DNA of 43,953 bases from UBA6544 sp049601975 (GCA_049601975.1 JBMYRC010000017.1:1-43953), one strand, 5' to 3'; shown: positions 17,499 through 26,169, counted from the first letter of the stretch. Made by a program: numbers and translations. The notes: generated by a model not told the origin, from the letters alone.

Positions 17499-18337
17499 AT
17501 TCCCAACTCACCCGGTATTTCAGTCGACGCAGCTTCAGCATTTAACCATTTAGCGAAGACCGCCAAGCGTTTATCCCGCGCGTGATGGAAAGGATATGTG
17601 AGGTAGAAGGGTCGGCTAGAGAGGCGAGAGGGCTCGAAGGGTTGGATAAATCGTCCACTTGCAAGCTCCTCCTCAACCAGCGCCTGGATTGCGATGCCAA
17701 CACCGACGCCGCCGATGGCGGCCTGGATCGACAGGTTGAGACTAACGAAGCGCGGCGCATTGTGTAGCAATGTGGCACCCGTGAGATTGGATGGCCGGTT
17801 CAAGCTTTCACCGATCTCCAGACTGCATACCGGGATCAGCCCCACATCGACCAGTTTGACCGCCGCCAATCCCGGCTGCGCATCCAAACGGTCACCAACC
17901 CGAATCGCCACGTCGTAATCGTCGCGCGCGAAATCGACGGGCTGCAGCGACGTCGTCAGTTGCACATCGATCTCCGGATGAGCGTCATAGAACCGGCCCC
18001 AGCGCGGCACCAACCAAGCGGAGCGCGAATGTAGGGTAACAATAAATCGCAAACGGGCGAGTCGCCTCGCGCCGGCTGGCGCGGTCGGTCGCCATCGCCA
18101 GGGCTTCCAATGGCTCCCCGACGGCCTCCAGATATAAGCGCCCCAGGGGCGTCAAGGAGACCTACTTGTGAGCCCGCCTAAATAACTACGCACCGAGCCA
18201 TTGCTGCAACACCTTACCTGTCGGCTGACCGCGCCCGGCGTTACGGAAAGCTCTTCGGCTGCGTGAATGAAACTCACGTGCCGTCCAGCTGCTTCGAAGG
18301 TTCTCAGCGCATTTAAAAGCGGTAACTGGCGGGCCAT
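17495..18337 (-). pseudogene. LysR family regulator (GcvA-like), frameshifted and with stops
   Basis: The start MARQLPLLNALRTFEAAGRH at 18337 and the helix-turn-helix SFIHAAEELSVTPGAVSRQV are intact. After that the frame breaks near 18210. In the next frame the family sequence continues as LQQWLGA-stop-LFRRAHK-stop-VSLTPLGRLYLEAVG, with TAG codons at 18186-18188 and 18162-18164 (minus-strand reading). A second shift near 18060 restores LRFIVTLHSRSAWLVPRW and the substrate domain down to KWLNAEAAS. The segment LLHNAPRFVSLNLS also appears to lack some 20 residues normal for the family. With two frameshifts, two stops and a deletion it cannot be functional. It overlaps the amidohydrolase start by four bases, so it probably once regulated that operon. 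Confidence 0.85.
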
Positions 18338-18411
18338 GTTGAATTTGGGTGATTAAAACTCACTCCTAGTAACGTATTTGTCTGTTGCGAGGCAAGCGCC
18401 CTTGCTGTTTT

Positions 18412-18483
18412 GTCATTCCCGCGAAGGCGGAAATCCAGTTTGCGTCCACCAACCGACTGGATTTCCGCCTTCGCGGGAACGAC
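18412..18483. repeat. REP-like inverted repeat, 27-base arms
   Basis: The arms at 18412-18438 (GTCATTCCCGCGAAGGCGGA...) and 18457-18483 are complementary over 27 bases with one mismatch, around an 18-base loop. The TCATTCCCGCGAAGGCGG motif is a widespread dispersed palindrome in proteobacterial genomes. It fills the gap between the LysR remnant and the acyl-CoA dehydrogenase gene, on whose leader it could form a hairpin 22 bases before the start codon. Confidence 0.85.
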
Positions 18484-18505
18484 TGTACTCAGAGGACACA
18501 GAAAC

Positions 18506-20290
18506 ATGAACGACCTGCTCGTCGCCGAGAACTTTCGCGAGAAGAGAACCAATTCCGACTGGATCGCACCTGATGCGCACGGCCAAAACTTCTTCGAGAT
18601 CGACCAAAGCCTGCAAGGTTTGTTGAAGCTTTATATGGCGGACGATTTGCGCGAGCACATGACGCCCCATTACAGCCGCCTCGGCGAAGTTGCCGGCGGT
18701 CGCCTGGATGAGTTGGCGCGGCTATCGGACAAACACAGCCCGGTTCTGCATGCCCGAGATGCCTTCGGCCGTGATGAAGACTGGATCGAGTTCCACCCCG
18801 CCTATCGCGAGATGGAGAAAATCGGTTTTAGCGATTTCGGCATTCACTGTATGTCCCGCACGACCGGCGTTCACGGGTGGAAAGACAAAGTACCGCATCT
18901 GGCAAAGTACATTTTCCAATATCTCTTCGTGCAATCCGAATTCAGCCTGATGTGCCCTATCTCGGTCACGGACACCTCGTCCGTGCTGATCGAACGCTAC
19001 GGCAGCGAGGAAGTGAAGAATCGGTTCCTGCCCCGCATGTACAGCCAGGACATGAGCAATATCCTGAAAAGCGCCCAGTTCATGACCGAGAAAACCGGCG
19101 GCTCCGATGTTGGTCAGATTGAGCTGGAGGCGAAATACGAGGACGGCGAATGGCGGCTCTATGGCGACAAATGGTTCTGCTCCTGTGCCGACGGCGACGT
19201 GGCCCTGTTGTTGGCCCGTCCGGAAGGCGCGGTCGACGGCACGGCCGGGCTCGGCCTCTTTGCCTTGCCGAGACATCTCAAGGACGGCAGCCGCAACAAG
19301 TATCGGATCGTGCGCCTCAAGGATAAGCTCGGCAGCAAATCCATGGCATCCGGCGAGATCGTCTTCGAAGGCGCGGTCGCCTATCCGCTGGGCGAAGTCG
19401 GTCCCGGTAAGAATCCCGGCCTGAAGCAAATGATGGATCAGGTGAACATGTCGCGCCTCTCGCACGGTGTGCGCGCCGCCGCCATGATGCGCCGTTGCGT
19501 GAACGAAGCGCTTGCCGTCGCTCGTAACCGCGAGGCGTTTGGCGAGATCATCATCGAAAAGCCGCTGCTGCGCCGCCAGCTGATTAAGATCATGGTCCCA
19601 GCCGAACAAGCCCTCTCCATGGCGATGTATACGGGACAGCAGCTGGAGCTTTCAGACTCTGGAGACAAGCGCGCCACTGAGTTACTGCGTATACTCACCC
19701 CGCTGCTCAAATTTCGTACCTGCCGCGACAATATATCCGTTGCAACAGGGGCGATGGAAGTGCGCGGCGGCAACGGTTACATCGAGGATTGGGTGAACAG
19801 CCGCCTGGTCCGCGACGCGCATCTCGGCGTGCTGTGGGAAGGCACCTCGAACATCAACGCCCTTGATGTCACCACCCGTGCCATCGCCAAGGTCGGCGCG
19901 CATAAGGCACTCGGCGAGGCGCTGAACGATCTAACTGCCGACACGCCGGAAATCCCGGGCCAGTTCCGGGGGGCGCTGCAGAACACCACGGAGCGCGCGT
20001 TGGCCGTCGCCGAGGAAATCGCGACTTCCGGCAACGAGACCCTCGCTCGCAAGGCCTCCAACGCGCTCTATCACGTGACGACAGCAACCCTCCTCGCCCG
20101 CGAAGGCGCACAATTGGGAGCTATGGGCGAAGACGCCCGGCGCCTGATTTTGGCCCGAATGGTCGTCGACCATCGCCTGCGCCTGCAAGACCCGCTCGGC
20201 ATCCCGAGCGACGAAGACCCAATGGTGGTCGCAGTGCTGAGCCAAGGCAAGGTCACGCTGGAAGAGGCGCAGGCGCTGGCGACGGGGTAA
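18506..20290 (+). CDS. Acyl-CoA dehydrogenase family protein (AidB/long form)
   Basis: A 594-residue flavoprotein of the acyl-CoA dehydrogenase superfamily, longer than the usual 380-400 because of extra N- and C-terminal helical parts, as in AidB-like and long-form FadE proteins. Visible are the flavin-binding MTEKTGGSDVGQ, GDKWFCSCADGDVALLLARPEG, KDKLGSKSMASGEIVFEGA and the C-terminal GGNGYIEDWVNSRLVRDAHLGVLWEGTSNI. The ATG at 18506 (MNDLLVAENF) was chosen because the upstream in-frame extension would translate the REP-like palindrome. Substrate unknown; neighbouring genes suggest CoA-thioester catabolism. Confidence 0.9.
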   Translation: MNDLLVAENFREKRTNSDWIAPDAHGQNFFEIDQSLQGLLKLYMADDLREHMTPHYSRLGEVAGGRLDELARLSDKHSPVLHARDAFGRDEDWIEFHPAYREMEKIGFSDFGIHCMSRTTGVHGWKDKVPHLAKYIFQYLFVQSEFSLMCPISVTDTSSVLIERYGSEEVKNRFLPRMYSQDMSNILKSAQFMTEKTGGSDVGQIELEAKYEDGEWRLYGDKWFCSCADGDVALLLARPEGAVDGTAGLGLFALPRHLKDGSRNKYRIVRLKDKLGSKSMASGEIVFEGAVAYPLGEVGPGKNPGLKQMMDQVNMSRLSHGVRAAAMMRRCVNEALAVARNREAFGEIIIEKPLLRRQLIKIMVPAEQALSMAMYTGQQLELSDSGDKRATELLRILTPLLKFRTCRDNISVATGAMEVRGGNGYIEDWVNSRLVRDAHLGVLWEGTSNINALDVTTRAIAKVGAHKALGEALNDLTADTPEIPGQFRGALQNTTERALAVAEEIATSGNETLARKASNALYHVTTATLLAREGAQLGAMGEDARRLILARMVVDHRLRLQDPLGIPSDEDPMVVAVLSQGKVTLEEAQALATG

Positions 20291-20701
20291 CTCTCGGAAC
20301 ACGCCAGAAACTCGTCCCGAGCCCGTCGCAGGACGAGGACGCGACCGGCACACTCTTGCTTCCAAAGGCTCTAAATGAGGGACAGGAGGAGGTGGGCTTT
20401 TAGAAAATTCGCGAAACAACCCCATGCACAGTATTAGAATACCGCTGATTTTGGCGTGCTGCGGTACACCCATACGTAAGAGTCGGGTTAGCTGCAATTT
20501 CACGAGTCAAAGTACGGAATTGTTCATAACATAAATTCGGTAAAATGTCGTTGAATTGGATTTCCTACGATGTTCATCTGAGACTGTAGCGCCCGCGCAG
20601 AAATGTTAATTAAGTATCCAGGAGACAAATTGAAACGTATCTAGAATCGTTTCTGAGAAACACGTAAGCGTTATCCGAGAATCTAAGGAGTACGAGTTAA
20701 A
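20291..20701. other. Intergenic stretch before the racemase-like tandem
   Basis: About 410 bases without a credible gene. A 7-base inverted repeat, CTCGTCC (20311-20317) and GGACGAG (20331-20337), follows the acyl-CoA dehydrogenase stop but has no T-run. From about 20500 the sequence becomes AT-rich, as expected of a promoter region, but I see no convincing -35/-10 pair. AAGGAG at 20685-20690 is the ribosome site of the next gene. Confidence 0.5.
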
Positions 20702-21463
20702 ATGCCCTCTCGCGAATACGCCCGCCATGCTTTGATTGGAATCGCGCCGCCGCAATCGAACCCGGTGGTAGAGGCGGAGTATGGCGCGTTGATGCCGGAC
20801 GGTGTTGGCTTGCTGACGACGCGATTGACCGGCACCGCGGAAGATCCCAAAACGCGATTTCATCAATTCCTGGAGAATTTCGACCAGAGCCTCGCCGCCT
20901 ATGGCAAGGCGCAACCGGATGCGGTCGGGTTTGCCTGCACGGCAACGGCGTATCTTTACGGCAGTGACGAGCCGGACATCCTGGGCACGACCTCGGCTCG
21001 GCTCGGTATTCCAGTCCTGTCTTCCGCGATGGCGATCCGCCGCGCGTTGGATCGATTGGGCGCCCGCCGGATTACTCTTTTCAGCCCCTATCCCGATTGG
21101 CTGACTGAGGCGAGCCGCGTCTATTGGGACAGTGTCGGCTATGACATTGTCTCCTGGGGCACGATGCCGGACGACACTTCCGATACGGTGAATATTTACG
21201 GGCTGACCTCCACCGGATTTCTGGCGGCAGTGGAGGCATTGGAGACTGAACAAGCCGACGCCATCTTGGTGACCGGGACCGGCATGCCGGTATTGCCCGC
21301 CATCAAGCCGCTGTATCGGCGCACCGGCAAGCCGGTTCTTTGCTCGAACCTGTGTCTTGCCTGGGCGTTGCTGGACGAACTCGGCATCGCGGGTCTTGCC
21401 CCGCCCGCCGACCCTTGGGAGACTTTGATCGGCGGCTGGACGCCTCGTCTCACTCGGTTATAG
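20702..21463 (+). CDS. Asp/Glu racemase superfamily protein (maleate isomerase / arylmalonate decarboxylase-like), paralog 1
   Basis: A 253-residue protein of the superfamily that includes maleate cis-trans isomerase and arylmalonate decarboxylase. These use one or two cysteines for proton transfer or covalent chemistry. The first catalytic position is present as Cys79 in GFACTATAY. Where the second cysteine is expected the sequence reads ILVTGTGMPVLPAI, with no cysteine; Cys214 and Cys218 in VLCSNLCLAW lie further on, where relatives have SSNQA. AAGGAG precedes the ATG by 11 bases. It is followed after 11 bases by a close paralog. Reaction unknown. Confidence 0.85.
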   Translation: MPSREYARHALIGIAPPQSNPVVEAEYGALMPDGVGLLTTRLTGTAEDPKTRFHQFLENFDQSLAAYGKAQPDAVGFACTATAYLYGSDEPDILGTTSARLGIPVLSSAMAIRRALDRLGARRITLFSPYPDWLTEASRVYWDSVGYDIVSWGTMPDDTSDTVNIYGLTSTGFLAAVEALETEQADAILVTGTGMPVLPAIKPLYRRTGKPVLCSNLCLAWALLDELGIAGLAPPADPWETLIGGWTPRLTRL

Positions 21464-21474
21464 AAAGAAAACAA

Positions 21475-22236
21475 ATGCCCGATCGCGAATATGCCCGCCA
21501 CGCCCTTCTCGGTATTGCGCCGCCGCAGACCAACCCCGTCGTCGAAGCGGAGATGTCCGCGCTGTTACCCGACGGTGTTGGCATGTTGATCACGCGATTG
21601 ACCGGCACGGCGGATAACGCCCGTGACCGCTTTTATGAATATATCGACAATCTCGAGGCCAGCCTGCAAGCCTATGGCAAAGCCCAGATCGATGCCTTCG
21701 GGTTCTCGTTCACCGCGACCGCCTATATGACCGATGTCAATCAAGACGAACGTTTGGCGGCGATGTCGGAGAAAGTGGGCTACCCAATTATCTCTTCGGC
21801 ACAGGCTATCCAACGGGCGCTGGAACGGCTTGGTGCCAAACGCCTGGCGCTGTTCAGCCCCTATCCAGCCTGGCTGACTGAGTTGAGTTCGGCCTATTGG
21901 ACCGTCAGGGGCTACGAGGTTGTCTCCGTCGCGACCATGCCGGAAGACACGTCCGATACGGTCAATATTTACGGGTTGCGGACGGAAGGCATGCTCGAAG
22001 CGTCAAAGGCGCTGGAGACCGAAAACGCTGACGCCATCGTCGTCACCGGCTCCGGCATGGCGACCTTGCCCGCCGTGGCGCCGCTGTTCGCGCGTACCGG
22101 CAAACCGTTCCTCTGCTCAAACATTTGCCTCGCCTGGGCCCTGCTCGACGAGCTGGGCTTGGCGCATCTGGCTCCGCCGGAGCATCCGGGCGAAGTGTTG
22201 ATCGGCGGATGGACGCCACGATTGTCGCGGTTGTAG
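21475..22236 (+). CDS. Asp/Glu racemase superfamily protein, paralog 2 lacking the first cysteine
   Basis: Also 253 residues, alignable without gaps to the preceding gene from MP-REYARHAL-GIAPPQ to GGWTPRL-RL, so the pair is a tandem duplication. The first catalytic cysteine is replaced by Phe79 (GFSFTATAY), and the second site again lacks cysteine (VVTGSGMATLPAV). It therefore has neither catalytic cysteine of the superfamily, although the rest is well conserved. It may be a non-catalytic partner of paralog 1 or use other chemistry. Only 11 bases separate the two genes and AGAAAG precedes the start, so they are probably translated from one mRNA. Confidence 0.83.
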   Translation: MPDREYARHALLGIAPPQTNPVVEAEMSALLPDGVGMLITRLTGTADNARDRFYEYIDNLEASLQAYGKAQIDAFGFSFTATAYMTDVNQDERLAAMSEKVGYPIISSAQAIQRALERLGAKRLALFSPYPAWLTELSSAYWTVRGYEVVSVATMPEDTSDTVNIYGLRTEGMLEASKALETENADAIVVTGSGMATLPAVAPLFARTGKPFLCSNICLAWALLDELGLAHLAPPEHPGEVLIGGWTPRLSRL

Positions 22237-22261
22237 AGGGTGGCTCGGATATTAAACATAC

Positions 22262-22297
22262 CGTCATTCCGGGTTCACTTCGCGCCACGGAATGACG
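22262..22297. repeat. REP-like inverted repeat, 10-base arms
   Basis: CGTCATTCCG (22262-22271) and CGGAATGACG (22288-22297) are perfect inverted copies around a 16-base loop. The outer arm GTCATTCC is shared with the longer palindrome at 18412-18483, so both seem to belong to one dispersed family. It lies between paralog 2 and the hydantoin-racemase-like remnant. Confidence 0.75.
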
Positions 22298-22328
22298 AAC
22301 GGGGACAAACTCTCCATGGAACCCTTCC

Positions 22329-22954
22329 ATGACCAAAACCATCCGCATCATCAATCCGAATTCCAATACCGCCGTCACCGACGGCATGTCGCAGGCGCTG
22401 GAACCATTGCGCAACGAGGGTGGATCAGCGCTCGATTGCGTCACCCTTGCGGAAGGACCCTCTGGGATCGAAAGCGAAGCGGATTCGATCCGTGTAGCGC
22501 CCCTCCTCGCCGAATACATGAAAGCCGATAACGAAGCGGATACTTTCGTCATTGGCTGTTATAGCGGTCCGGGATTGCACCTGTGCCGTGAGGTCACCGA
22601 TCGGTCCGTCTTCGGCATCGCCGAATGCGCCATCACCACCGCTTTGACCCGGGGCGGGCAATTTGGCGTCATCGCGATCCTCGCGAACTCTGTCGGCCGC
22701 CATATGCGACACATGCAGGAGCGTCTGCTGCACCCCCGTTGCGCCGGGGACCGCCCGCTCGGCCTCTCCGTTACAGACGTAGAGGGTGGGGCGGACACGT
22801 TCGAGCGGATGGCGCGGACACGATCATCATGGGCTGCGCTGGCATGGCGCGACACCGTATCCCGCTGGAAGAGGCACTCGGCCTCCCGGTGATCGATCCG
22901 ACTCAGGCCGCTGCGAGTATCGCAATCGGCACACTGGCCGTGGCCGCACGGTAA
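22329..22954 (+). pseudogene. Asp/Glu/hydantoin racemase-like gene, frameshifted by a small deletion
   Basis: The N-terminal frame reads MTKTIRIINPNSNTAVTDGM and runs through the first catalytic cysteine (FVIGCYSGPGLH) to GGADTFERMA near 22810. It then loses homology and stops at 22892. The missing C-terminus continues in another frame from ADTIIMGCAGMARHRIPLEE (second cysteine) to DPTQAAASIAIGTL, ending at 22954. The nine bases GCGGACACG occur at 22791-22799 and 22814-22822, flanking the break. Relatives have about 12 extra residues at this point, so a short out-of-frame deletion is likely. A sequencing error alone would not explain the missing residues. Confidence 0.75.
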
Positions 22955-23006
22955 TCGCCGCCTAGATTATCTGCGAGATCGTTATTTCGGGGAGAAGAAG
23001 ACCACC

Positions 23007-23657
23007 ATGACTCAAATTCGCATAGGATTCGTCGGCGACAGTATCACCCACGGTACGGGAGACGAGACACTGCTCGGTTGGACCTACCGGGTCGGCCAGG
23101 CGGAAGCCGCCAAGGGCCACGACGTTACGGTCTATAACCTGGGCATTCGCGCTGACACCTCGGCACTGGTCGAGGACCGCTGGGACATCGAGGTAAACTC
23201 TCGGCTCAAGGCAGAAATGAATTGCGCCACGGTCTGGGCCATCGGCATCAACGACAGCGCACACGAAAAGAGCGCTAATTTGGACGGGCAGCGTGTCCCG
23301 CTAGATAAGTCGCTGGAGCGTATCTCGCGCATGATCATGGCCGCCAAGAACGTCGGGCCCGCGCTGTGGGTCGGCCCCACACCGATCATCGCCGATATGA
23401 TGCCAATCAACCGACTGCCGGGCATCAGTTACGATTTCCAAAATCCGATGATCAAGACCTATAGCCAGGCCTATGCTAAGCAGGCGGCGGAGCTCGGCGT
23501 GCCATATTTGGATCTGTACTCCAACCTCGCGGGCGACCCCGATTGGGATGCGAGCCTGCGGGCGTCGGACGGATTGCACCCGAATGCGGATGGCTATGTC
23601 ATGATGGCCGCGCGCATCACCGCGTGGGACGCATGGCGCGCCTGGTTCGACGGGTAG
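23007..23657 (+). CDS. SGNH/GDSL-family hydrolase
   Basis: A 216-residue cytoplasmic esterase-like protein with no signal peptide. All four SGNH blocks are visible: GDSITHGTG (nucleophile Ser near residue 12), Gly in YNLGIRADT, Asn in WAIGINDS, and the Asp-x-x-His of SDGLHPNADGY near residue 192. Substrate unknown; such enzymes hydrolyse lipid or acetyl esters or act as thioesterases. The ATG at 23007 is preceded by GGGGAGAAGAAGACC. It runs convergently into the next CoA-transferase gene with four bases between. Confidence 0.9.
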   Translation: MTQIRIGFVGDSITHGTGDETLLGWTYRVGQAEAAKGHDVTVYNLGIRADTSALVEDRWDIEVNSRLKAEMNCATVWAIGINDSAHEKSANLDGQRVPLDKSLERISRMIMAAKNVGPALWVGPTPIIADMMPINRLPGISYDFQNPMIKTYSQAYAKQAAELGVPYLDLYSNLAGDPDWDASLRASDGLHPNADGYVMMAARITAWDAWRAWFDG

Positions 23658-23661
23658 CAAG

Positions 23662-24867
23662 CTAGCCGACCGCGTCGCCCTTGCGGAATGTCTCGACCGC
23701 TGCCTTGTCCATCCCCAACCACTCGGCCAACACCTCATCGGTATGCGCTCCAGTCCCCGGCTCCAGCTCAACCGACGGGTCGGGGCTACCGTGAAAGCGG
23801 AGCGGGCTGGTCGGCAATACCACCTGGCCCATGGTCGGATGATCGACGGCATGCAGCATGCCGCGCTCGTGCATATGCGGATCGGCCGTGACCTCTTCTA
23901 GATTCCGAACCATCGCCGCAGGGACGCGGTTCTCACGCATTAATTGCGCCGCCTCCGCTTTCGGAAGCGTGCGCGTCCAAGCCTCGACCGCTTCGTCGAC
24001 CGCATCCTCATTTTGCGCACGGATGGCTTGGGTCTCGAACCGCGGGTCATCCTTCAAATCGTCCCGGCCCATCAATTCCAATAGATTTTGCCAATGCGCT
24101 TCCTGGACGCAGATGATCGCCACGTGGCCGTCAGCACATTGATAGACATTGTATGGGGCGGAACCATTCGTTGGATGTTTGTTGCCGCGCCGTGCCGGAT
24201 GCTTCCAGCCGTTACCGTGCAGGCTGGTAATATTGCTGGTGAGGATCGGATAAATCGCTTCCTGCATCGCCACCTCGACCACCCGGCCCTTGCCGGTCAC
24301 CGAGCGTTCGAAGAGCGCGGTCATGATCGCGGCGTAGAGATGCACCCCCCCCGCAAAATCGCAGACAGCGAGTCCCGCCTTTAACGGCGGCCCATCATCA
24401 GGACCATTGATGCTCATCACGCCACCGATGGCCTGCACCGTCAGGTCCATCGCGAGGTTGTCCCGATCGGGCCCGGATAGCCCATAGCCAGTGCTGGAGC
24501 CATAAATCAGCCGGGGGTTCTCACGCAGCAAAACATCTGAACCGAGGCCGAGGCGATCCATTGCGCCAGGCGCGAAATTCTCCAACAGGATGTCCGCTTC
24601 TTTCACCAGATCTATCAGCAATTGCTTTCCGTCCGGGTGCTTCAGGTTGATGGAAATACCGCGCTTGTTGGTATTCAACATGGTGAGCGAGAAGGGCGCG
24701 CTGAGCCCGCCACCACGTTTGCGCAAGACTTCACCGTCTAGCGGTTCCACCTTAATCACGTCCGCGCCCGCATGCGCCAACAGGAAACCGGCATAGGGTC
24801 CATTATAAATTTGCCCGAGGTCGAGAACCTTTACCCCCTCAAGCGGCCAACGCGGTTGGTCTGTCAT
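23662..24867 (-). CDS. Class III (CaiB/BaiF) CoA-transferase
   Basis: A 401-residue protein that moves CoA between a donor thioester and an acid. It starts LEGVKVLDLGQIYNGPYAGF, has GADVIKVEPLDGE, NTNKRGISINLKHPDG and LLENFAPGAMDRLG, and retains the catalytic Asp170 in VCDFAGGVH, matching Asp169 of formyl-CoA transferase. The ATG at 24867 has GGAG 8 bases upstream; a longer frame to 24930 would run into the repeat region. Substrate unknown. It follows the acyl-CoA dehydrogenase/crotonase group on the same strand but is separated by a repeat. Confidence 0.93.
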   Translation of the reverse strand: MTDQPRWPLEGVKVLDLGQIYNGPYAGFLLAHAGADVIKVEPLDGEVLRKRGGGLSAPFSLTMLNTNKRGISINLKHPDGKQLLIDLVKEADILLENFAPGAMDRLGLGSDVLLRENPRLIYGSSTGYGLSGPDRDNLAMDLTVQAIGGVMSINGPDDGPPLKAGLAVCDFAGGVHLYAAIMTALFERSVTGKGRVVEVAMQEAIYPILTSNITSLHGNGWKHPARRGNKHPTNGSAPYNVYQCADGHVAIICVQEAHWQNLLELMGRDDLKDDPRFETQAIRAQNEDAVDEAVEAWTRTLPKAEAAQLMRENRVPAAMVRNLEEVTADPHMHERGMLHAVDHPTMGQVVLPTSPLRFHGSPDPSVELEPGTGAHTDEVLAEWLGMDKAAVETFRKGDAVG

Positions 24868-24883
24868 GTTCGTCTCCACCTTG

Positions 24884-24999
24884 CCCTCACCCTCCCATCG
24901 CTTCGCAATGGGCCCCTCCATCTCCCGCACACGGTAGAGGGGATAGGCGCGTCTGCCTTCGCTCCCTCTCCCGCGTGCAGGAGAGGGCTGGGGTGAGGG
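24884..24999. repeat. Nested inverted repeat of the CCCTCACCC type
   Basis: CCCTCACCC at 24884-24892 pairs with the complementary GGGTGAGGG at 24991-24999. Inside it, CCCTCTCC (24964-24971) pairs with GGAGAGGG (24980-24987) around an 8-base loop. This is a common dispersed element of bacterial intergenic DNA. It separates the acyl-CoA dehydrogenase gene from the CoA-transferase gene downstream and could attenuate read-through. Confidence 0.75.
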
Positions 25000-25005
25000 C
25001 TCTTT

Positions 25006-26169
25006 CTACCTTAGCGACTCGTTCAATATATCCCGTGCGATAACATGCTTCTGGACTTCGCTCGGTCCTTCACCGACGCGGCGAATGCGCATCTCGCGGA
25101 ACCAGCGCTCAAGCGGCAAATCCTTGGCGACGCCGAGGCCACCGTGAATCTGCATCGAGCGGTCGACAACTTTGAAGCTGTTCTCACTCGCGACCAGTTT
25201 GGCGATGGCGGATTCAGTGCGGAATGGCTCGCCCCGGTCGGCTTTTGCCGCCGCATCAAAAACCAGCAGTTTGGCGGCGCGGATATCGATCTCGTTCTCC
25301 ACCAACATCCACTGGATACCCTGGCGATGCGCCAAGGGCGCGCCGAAGGTTTCACGAATCTTGGCGTATTCGACCGCCATTTCATGCGCCTTGATAGCAA
25401 CGCCGAGACATTCCGCCGAATAGGGCACGCGCTGGCGCGACAGGCGGTCATTAGCAATGGCAAACCCACCACCTTCCTCACCAAGAATATTTTCATGCGG
25501 CACCCGCAAATCCTCGAGTTGGATTTCCGTTGCGTATTTGGCGGAGCGTAACGTGTGGACGATCCGACGGACGTTGAAGCCTTCCCATTCGGTCTCGACG
25601 ATGAAGGCTGTGACACCGCCACGGCCCGGCCCGCCTGTACGCGCAAAAAGCAATCCATAATCAGCGCGGTCCGCACCGCTGATCCAAAGTTTGGTGCCAT
25701 TTATTACCCAATCGTCGCCGTCGCGCACCGCGCGGGTTTGAATGGCACGGCCGGGATCGCTGCCTCCGGACGGCTCCGACAGACCAAAGAAAACCTTCTT
25801 CTCGCCGCGCAGCATCGGATAGAGATACTTATCCTTTTGCGCGTCGTTCGCTTCGAACAACTGCGCCTGGCGCGCACCGCCGAAAGCGTAATAGCACGGC
25901 GCATAGAGCCCGGCGCGGTGCTGGCTGCATTCGATGGCGATCAAGCAGCGGGTAACGAGATTGATATCCGGCCCGCCATATTCAGGCGGTGTATCGAGCC
26001 CATGTAGACCCATCTCCTTGGTCTTCTCAACCAGCTCCGCCAGTTTTTCTGGCGATACTTCGTCCGCGTCCGGGTCGAGATCATCTTCGAGGGGCACGAT
26101 TTCCTCGCGCACAAAGCGGCGCACCATATCGACGATCATTCGTTGCTCGTCACTCAGAGCCATATCCAT
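25006..26169 (-). CDS. Acyl-CoA dehydrogenase
   Basis: A 387-residue FAD-dependent acyl-CoA dehydrogenase of ordinary length. Visible are the N-terminal MALSDEQRMIVDMVRRFVREE, the flavin motif LSEPSGGSDPGRA, INGTKLWISGADRADYGLLFAR, QGIQWMLVENEIDIRAAKLL, and the C-terminal IHGGLGVAKDLPLERWFREMR with VGEGPSEVQK, the usual site of the catalytic Glu. It heads a minus-strand group with the GIY-YIG-like small gene and the crotonase upstream. Substrate class cannot be told from sequence. Confidence 0.94.
   Translation of the reverse strand: MDMALSDEQRMIVDMVRRFVREEIVPLEDDLDPDADEVSPEKLAELVEKTKEMGLHGLDTPPEYGGPDINLVTRCLIAIECSQHRAGLYAPCYYAFGGARQAQLFEANDAQKDKYLYPMLRGEKKVFFGLSEPSGGSDPGRAIQTRAVRDGDDWVINGTKLWISGADRADYGLLFARTGGPGRGGVTAFIVETEWEGFNVRRIVHTLRSAKYATEIQLEDLRVPHENILGEEGGGFAIANDRLSRQRVPYSAECLGVAIKAHEMAVEYAKIRETFGAPLAHRQGIQWMLVENEIDIRAAKLLVFDAAAKADRGEPFRTESAIAKLVASENSFKVVDRSMQIHGGLGVAKDLPLERWFREMRIRRVGEGPSEVQKHVIARDILNESLR

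Noticed and set aside
16458..17585. 375-residue plus-strand open frame over the hypothetical gene and amidohydrolase remnant
   Set aside because: It runs antisense to recognisable coding sequence and has no motif of its own.
18722..19609. 295-residue minus-strand open frame opposite the acyl-CoA dehydrogenase
   Set aside because: Antisense to conserved dehydrogenase motifs.
20311..20337. CTCGTCC/GGACGAG repeat as a terminator of the acyl-CoA dehydrogenase gene
   Set aside because: Only seven pairs, a 13-base loop and no T-run.
20702..22236. Cys214/Cys218 of the racemase-like paralogs as the second catalytic cysteine
   Set aside because: They lie about 20 residues after the usual GC(T/G) site, in the segment where relatives read SSNQA; kept only as a point to test by modelling.
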